Origin: Candidatus Poseidoniales archaeon
GTDB lineage: Archaea > Thermoplasmatota > Poseidoniia > Poseidoniales > Thalassarchaeaceae
Length of the DNA: 32,016 nucleotides
Assembly (NCBI GenBank): GCA_012959435.1
Contig: DUDF01000045.1
Location: 1-32,016 of the forward strand
Reading direction: 5' to 3'
Under the pieces are notes generated by a model. That model was not told the DNA's origin and did not search any database. It saw nothing but the letters and a program-made list of their open reading frames with translations. The position numbers and the translations under genes are program-made. Shown here piece by piece: positions 28,701 to 32,016 of this stretch (positions are counted from its first letter, which is position 1; each line of letters starts with the position of its first letter).

Positions 28701-29081
28701 GAAGGTGATGGTCAGACATGGACTCTATATCAGCAGATTGATGTCAATCTACCACCCGTTGAAGTCAATGTTGACCCTTGTGTTGCAGACCCATCTGCCG
28801 AAGGATGTGGTGATGGAACTACCGACACACAAGGTGGCGGAATGTCCAACACACTACTCTACACTGGACTTGGCGCAGTTGCTCTACTAGTAATTGTCAT
28901 CATTACTATGCTCGTTCTACGAATGCGTGGCGGTAAGGAAGATGTTAGTGGATTCGCTGGAGTCGATGATATGGACCCACAGGAAGCATATGTTCAGCAG
29001 TTGATTGCACAAGGATATCCAGAGGATACTGCACGACAATACGCAGCCCAATATGCAGGGCATTTCCAAGATCAACAGTAG
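22710..29081 (+). CDS. Giant secreted single-pass surface protein with FG-GAP/VCBS-like repeats, CARDB-like and MAM/jelly-roll-like domains, GATase1-like segment, C-terminal TM and cytoplasmic tail
   Basis: Signal peptide (MNKARVKAVALVALMVLSTSLAVLDVSA, possible start 22737); repeats GDFDCDGDDDIV, GDIDDDGKDDIV, GDVNGDGADDIV, ADEDNDGKIDTM, QDVNQDGSIDLV; TM LLYTGLGAVALLVIVIITMLVLRMR; tail DPQEAYVQQLIAQGYPEDTARQYAAQYAGHF. Confidence 0.87.
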   Translation: MSSHTFELNMNKARVKAVALVALMVLSTSLAVLDVSASNSKQYPVTRNPLDLATGDFDCDGDDDIVTASEMGNFLSILWNDNGNYQDRTDLWVSNNASRRAGFTDIADVGGVEVGDIDDDGKDDIVFYQGNIQVFGGTEVIRGNLTVLRNEDCAGTFSEDAVYTMGDIVWNFQIGDVNGDGADDIVALELQDLASGTQRLLTYLGGSQRNNIATNHKITTLDNLANKVYADIRLGNFGEAVVGGPIGNDCDDLDAFLHYWPGFNAATGFSDGDWDNVSIVEFECTLDTFAAWNDPNKQHTIKLNSESGSFDIADEDNDGKIDTMAITNLTTVVLQSCAAAPCPSQNNWQQIAVSPTIGSFIPASVELQDVNQDGSIDLVVPTTSTITSLVGQSGNTVTSYSMDNLEELNTVQIILSDGSGGYYQPQSMPVGRRPTMVLVGQFAGGPTSALDLAIGNRDYTYQYSNGALHIDSKGCAFDPLNPQLNGFGCGNLDAISVVQLDNEDVGISGMTVSPASFNPDTGRMTIGEGTREVNVTVQNTGLNSITGSVDVDVSVKEITGGVDTTVYSNDYETAGISNCGTGCTWAYADYDQESYFWHEETASNHSANPEGDEADVNPTDYMWAGTWQPNATAGNQMESGYLSNQDDGLILEDIDLTGADAASLELDLYCSVGYSVVHYVNSQGSISGMVIYDDSCNIDVYTDDEGWVPIIYRGGYDAVRLNEYYSNGGSVEYTSRIYHIFGTNYSWMDLKGNNSLDLTPWAGDTIDLRFRFRTGYEGSVGRDNTSRNTQWDGMAFDNLTIKKTITQFGQIQPVSQSLNLNNFAPGDEQTITLNAYFTNGTEYMVESALTSPTGFSNEDASNDDMRWKMDVLNLYDPAVKEITSQDRGALYASGDMPIDVIVENAGNTVMDFDIKATVYTAQPTALFTNPCKDVEDFEPSACAYMYGDDSDGDGGIVDDTASNVQNAIVPGNRPLFGGNAYWFGHPDSGYGDNWNESMTLQTIDLRNMGGDFAYLTFDYFAEADYLSDQDGNIVGVNEYGALEISWRKGSQTYQGLVYGSWNDYNENGIIGGPNQSCEDIDDDGVFDEVEYMGDHTDQDNYVIWFDSEGIVKSVTLDLTHIVIQNRTGPSNNWRTECTSMDGAEVDLTFRFMTNSDGINGSSGFAGFALDNITVQEYTFTSDQTYYTSVTNIDAREERNVSIGVHNFQQGIYRIDVMSIFDNQTAGNNWTNTKEVALGNNVSKVIFEVASVDVTLFRPDVLDCVEDVDYDCVYPFDAALTHQFTVPLSNGVLAGDYNIYLDIVDSSGTTVSSTTSTNSPITLESHENNQATFQPFNGWIDGETYDLRFFAQLVDGTASGNQRNFTITFASMVDVAILSNPTDQNRLQSVKMDLQAMGMTYTQFRQSDWDTYLASGWLDHYDKVLLPWQTTANVQAGNYYGRLGESATENILKNYMMAGGTVEIHLGPYAEGLDDNLLYNMVILNRDTAGNQVEHSDLNIADPYHPLLMNVSSTAWLGMNNGNYVANAALSTASAGSNKLPTPCGGLINAQQGTFHSLLNHDSDSSMHMLATCGVGSGGLIVSTIDVENPSVSEPYGSTSSPLRSNLLAYQVSPYPTELGIAGNGWDLTINGAAPSEADNSGEYSDTVYLKSGSVVDFGFTSTLTGLNADWEIRGATDWNRNQFPPNTEFAHRGDDSHQVTFCLIDTNPDGTGCIQDATWQVTLYLHDAEGHTRITHITLQTNDILADESDPIANVTVEEHPLYADSLEDHGTKESGGSTWPVYLAKLSASGDVKVKFDACGSQDPDAMGDESGITLYTWKVYQDYPWNNPSNDYDGHTFERTAAMGCDWTYTFYNQTADPSGFAENPIRIELEVIDRAGRDSEKVKMYFVVVPEDYGDDQPVWEINTPLDGSTQTGEYVWVNGTVISGSENGDVAIEAALDSSILNETIDNKVQQLRDGKFADVRNLGDGSGFSLKLKLEDLYDENGSTQTIYLKIVEGDGQTWTLYQQIDVNLPPVEVNVDPCVADPSAEGCGDGTTDTQGGGMSNTLLYTGLGAVALLVIVIITMLVLRMRGGKEDVSGFAGVDDMDPQEAYVQQLIAQGYPEDTARQYAAQYAGHFQDQQ

Positions 29082-29098
29082 TGAGCAGTTGGCAACGT

Positions 29099-29114
29099 CG
29101 GGGCTGTAGCCCCG
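29099..29114. other. Short GC-rich hairpin in the intergenic region before ahcY
   Basis: CGGGGC-TGTA-GCCCCG perfect 6-bp stem with 4-nt loop; no T-run follows on either strand. Confidence 0.5.
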
Positions 29115-29195
29115 AAAACACCTAACCGCTGAGCGTAGGCTCTCATCCGATTCCCTCCCTCGTGCTTTTGAACCAAAGCCATCTCGGGCGGAGCA

Positions 29196-30461
29196 ATGGA
29201 CGAAGCTGATGAGTACAAGGTCGCTGACATTAGTCTAGCCGAAGAAGGCGCCCTCAGAGTTGATTGGGCACGCAGTAGGATGCCTGTGCTCGCTCTTCTG
29301 AAAGAGAATGCGGAGAAAGAACAACCCCTAGCAGGTATGACTGTCGCCGGTTGTTTACATGTTACCAAAGAGACTGCAGTGCTAATCGAAACGATTGCAG
29401 CTGCTGGCGCTAAAGTTTCATGGTCAGGTTGTAATCCTCTCTCAACCCAAGATAATGTGGCTGCTTGGTTAGCAAGAGAAGGGTATGGGATTTATGCATG
29501 GCACGGCCAGTCAGTAGATGACTTCTACTGGTGTATTGACCAAACAATTGATGCAGGTCCCACCTTGACTTTGGACGATGGCGCAGACCTAATATTCAGG
29601 GTTCATGATTCACGTACCGATGCAATGGACAAGGTGGTTGGCGGCACAGAAGAGACCACCACAGGTGTCCACAGACTGAGAGGTATGGCGGATGCGGGAA
29701 AACTCAGGTATCCGGTTATTGCAGTAAACGATGCAATCACAAAGTGGGATTTTGACAATGTTCACGGAACAGGGCAGTCAACATTAGATGGGATACTGCG
29801 AGCAACTTCGGTATTATTAGCAGGCAAAACCTTTGTTATTGCTGGTTATGGTCACTGTGGTAAAGGATTAGCAAATCGAGCCCGAGGAATGGGCTCAAAT
29901 GTTGTGATTACAGAGATTGACCCTCTAGCCGCTCTCAAGGCTCACATGGATGGATTCCGAGTGATGCAAATGGATGATGCTGCAAAAGTAGGAGATATAT
30001 TTTGTACTGCGACTGGAATGGTTGATGTGCTAGTCGGTCGCCACTTTGAGTCAATGAAGGAGGGGGCAATTGTCTGCAACACTGGTCATTACGATTGTGA
30101 AATCAATGTCCCAGATTTGGAATCATTGTCTGATTCAGTGCGCACGATACGCACTGACAATGAGGAGTTCTTGATGAAAAATGGGCGTCGGATCCACTTA
30201 CTTGCTCGCGGGCGTTTAGTTAACTTAGCAGCAGCAGAAGGCCACCCTTCTGAAGTGATGGATATGTCATTTGCAAATCAATTCCTCTCCCTTTGCTTAC
30301 TAGCGGCTGAAGGGAAGGGTTACGATAACTTGGTCTATGATATCACTCATCAGCAAGATTCAGAATTGGCTGGTTTCAAACTAACAGCAGAAGGAAGAAA
30401 ACTCGATGAGTTAACAGCCGAACAGAAAGCATATCACGAAGATTACTCTCATGGAACTTGA
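29196..30461 (+). CDS. ahcY: Adenosylhomocysteinase (S-adenosyl-L-homocysteine hydrolase)
   Basis: MTVAGCLHVTKETAVLIETIAAAGA, TTTGVHRLRGM, PVIAVNDAITKWDFDNVHGTGQSTLDGILRAT, GYGHCGKGLANRARGMGSNVVITEIDP, ATGMVDVL, NTGHYDCEI. Confidence 0.95.
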   Translation: MDEADEYKVADISLAEEGALRVDWARSRMPVLALLKENAEKEQPLAGMTVAGCLHVTKETAVLIETIAAAGAKVSWSGCNPLSTQDNVAAWLAREGYGIYAWHGQSVDDFYWCIDQTIDAGPTLTLDDGADLIFRVHDSRTDAMDKVVGGTEETTTGVHRLRGMADAGKLRYPVIAVNDAITKWDFDNVHGTGQSTLDGILRATSVLLAGKTFVIAGYGHCGKGLANRARGMGSNVVITEIDPLAALKAHMDGFRVMQMDDAAKVGDIFCTATGMVDVLVGRHFESMKEGAIVCNTGHYDCEINVPDLESLSDSVRTIRTDNEEFLMKNGRRIHLLARGRLVNLAAAEGHPSEVMDMSFANQFLSLCLLAAEGKGYDNLVYDITHQQDSELAGFKLTAEGRKLDELTAEQKAYHEDYSHGT

Positions 30462-30462
30462 T

Positions 30463-30477
30463 AACTAATTCTTAGTT
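30463..30477. terminator. Possible weak bidirectional terminator hairpin between convergent genes
   Basis: AACTAA-TTC-TTAGTT perfect 6-bp inverted repeat in the 18-nt gap between ahcY and the convergent TPR gene; AT-rich, so weak. Confidence 0.25.
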
Positions 30478-30479
30478 GT

Positions 30480-31487
30480 TCATTCTTCCTCTTCAAAAAA
30501 GAGGTCAACAGTCGTCATATCAGGGATATTTGGATTCCAATTCTTTGGCAGTGGCTCACCCGACTCAACAACTTTCTCCAGTCGTTCCTGAAATGCTGTT
30601 GTTCTGTAATTAAGCAGTGTTTGGTAGAGTTTTAGTGGCCGCCAATCGTTAGGGAAGCATGTTTTCCCAGAACTCATTTCGACATCTGTCGCTCTGATTA
30701 CATTGTATGCCGAACGATTCAATCTACGCGTCAAAGATTTTGACCACTTTACTCCGATGAGAACCGTTCCGACAACTAACAAAAATCCTGAAACCATTGG
30801 GATCCAAGTTGAGCCTGAGAACTCAAGGGAGTTCCATAATAAAACTTCAGACATAACAATTGGTCCAGCTAACATTAGGAAAGTTAGTTGTTCATTAGCG
30901 GGCTTTTTCTTTCTCTGAATTTCAATATCTTTCCAGCCAGGGTGGTCTTTTTCCCAAGGACGAAAAATTAGGGTTTTTTCTCGTTCTGCTGCCTTTTTTA
31001 CCGTTTCATGTAGGCGTGCGGTTCTCATTAATTGGCTATGAGCCATCGCATCCATGCCTTCAGCCCAAAGTTGGTTTAGGCGCTCAGCAGAGATGGCATA
31101 TTGACCAAGATCAGCCAAAATTGCAATTTGTTCAATCAATGGTTCTGGGTCTGTTGGGGAAACTTCACGGCGCAGTTGCCACCAAACAAGCGCTTCCTCT
31201 AGCATACCTAGTTCTTGCACTAATATTTGGCCACCACGCCACCAAGCGGGGCGGTTTTCAGGGTCATATTCAATAGATTTTCGACATGCCCTTAGGCATC
31301 GAGAAACTTCTCGTAGATTTGGTTCTCCATGTTGGGGGAGTTCAAGATTAGCGCGCATCCACCAAGCATCTGGATGTTCAGGGTCGGCAGCTATTATTTC
31401 ATCAGATAGGCGACACATCTCATCTCTATCGCCTTCATCTTGAGCGTCTAAGGCATGTAACCATAAGTCCTCAACATCAACTTCCAT
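30480..31487 (-). CDS. TPR-containing membrane protein
   Basis: TPR-like repeats (ALDAQDEGDRDEMCRLSDEIIAADPEHPDAWWMRANLEL; ACRKSIEYDPENRPAWWRGGQIL) then two hydrophobic helices (LTFLMLAGPIVMSEVLLW; WIPMVSGFLLVVGTVLIGV). Confidence 0.75.
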   Translation of the reverse strand: MEVDVEDLWLHALDAQDEGDRDEMCRLSDEIIAADPEHPDAWWMRANLELPQHGEPNLREVSRCLRACRKSIEYDPENRPAWWRGGQILVQELGMLEEALVWWQLRREVSPTDPEPLIEQIAILADLGQYAISAERLNQLWAEGMDAMAHSQLMRTARLHETVKKAAEREKTLIFRPWEKDHPGWKDIEIQRKKKPANEQLTFLMLAGPIVMSEVLLWNSLEFSGSTWIPMVSGFLLVVGTVLIGVKWSKSLTRRLNRSAYNVIRATDVEMSSGKTCFPNDWRPLKLYQTLLNYRTTAFQERLEKVVESGEPLPKNWNPNIPDMTTVDLFFEEEE

Positions 31488-31642
31488 ATCCTATCGGAGA
31501 GGGCATGGGTTCTCAATCCCACCGGCTCAATAATTTCATTCTTTTACTTCAATGGAGAGCACATTTACTTGCCACTCATTGGAATTATTGATGAAGGATG
31601 ACTGCATGACGAGGCTTGGGTGAAACAATTCCAAAGGTGAAG

Positions 31643-31804
31643 ATGCCGAAAAAAGGTTGGCCACGGCTACCTAAAAGGCGGATATTTAGGCGTTTAATCC
31701 GAAGAACAGGATTGCCACCCTGCCCAGAATGTCATTCATTCAAGATGAAACGAGATGAACGTAAAAATGAGTTATACTGCACCGAATGTGGGAGCACAGT
31801 GTGA
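31643..31804 (+). CDS. Small basic zinc-ribbon protein
   Basis: MPKKGWPRLPKRRIFRRLIRRTGLPPCPECHSFKMKRDERKNELYCTECGSTV: CxxC-x14-CxxC with Arg/Lys-rich N-terminus. The ORF track begins at an upstream TTG (31616). Confidence 0.65.
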   Translation: MPKKGWPRLPKRRIFRRLIRRTGLPPCPECHSFKMKRDERKNELYCTECGSTV

Positions 31805-32016
31805 TTAGTTATCTCGGTTCTTGAAAGGATTATTTGGGCTAGTCTTTGATCTATGGCCACCACGCTTAGGTCCGCTATTTCCGTCTCGGCCTTGGGCACG
31901 ATCCCCCCAATGACGGGGTTTTGAGGCACCGCCTCGGTTTCCACCACGGTCTCCGCCACGGTTCCCTCCACGGTCACCGCCTCGGTTCCCTTGGTATCCA
32001 CCACGGTCTCCGCCAC
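31805..32016 (-). CDS. C-terminal RGG-rich tail of a protein truncated by the right window edge (possible RNA-binding protein or RNA helicase)
   Basis: Reverse-strand frame ending at TAA (31807..31805): GGDRGGYQGNRGGDRGGNRGGDRGGNRGGASKPRHWGDRAQGRDGNSGPKRGGHRSKTSPNNPFKNRDN*. Not in the ORF track, which shows an overlapping different frame. Confidence 0.75.
   Translation of the reverse strand, partial: GGDRGGYQGNRGGDRGGNRGGDRGGNRGGASKPRHWGDRAQGRDGNSGPKRGGHRSKTSPNNPFKNRDN

Noticed and set aside
31732-32016. Reverse-strand ORF MAETVVDTKGTEAVTVEGTVAETVVETEAV...
   Set aside because: Shifted frame over a GC-rich RGG repeat; overlaps the zinc-ribbon gene, and the adjacent frame gives a coherent RGG box with its own stop.

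Overview
Gene-dense archaeal chromosomal window. Gene content (2-oxoacid:ferredoxin oxidoreductase, archaeal-type NFACT, very large secreted single-pass proteins, lipobox Asp-box protein) suggests a marine Euryarchaeota Group II / Poseidoniales-like genome; this lineage call is an inference without database support. Order: partial NFACT/Rqc2-NEMF homolog (-, runs off the left edge, missing from the ORF track), LemA (+) abutting a GIDE/MUL1-like membrane protein (-), NUDIX-MBL fusion (-), small TM protein (+), Asp-box lipoprotein (+), FMN reductase (-), tRNA-Gln(CUG) (-), small membrane protein (-), aldo/keto reductase (-), KorB/KorA (-), TPR-TM-cyclophilin (+), aconitase (+), 1921-aa SGNH/Gly-rich surface protein (+), 210-aa unknown (+), 2123-aa FG-GAP surface protein (+), adenosylhomocysteinase (+), TPR membrane protein (-), small basic zinc ribbon (+), and the RGG-rich C-terminus of a protein running off the right edge (-, wrong frame in the ORF track). 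No CRISPR, rRNA, transposase or integrase was seen. The most interesting items are the two giant surface proteins (about 12 kb together): one carries an intact-looking SGNH domain plus a second SGNH-like domain whose catalytic Ser and His appear replaced, and both end in a TM helix plus a short cytoplasmic mini-module. Also notable are the membrane-anchored TPR-cyclophilin with a Cys-containing insertion, the RGG tail, and a T-rich/inverted-repeat/TATAGGT block shared upstream of two genes.
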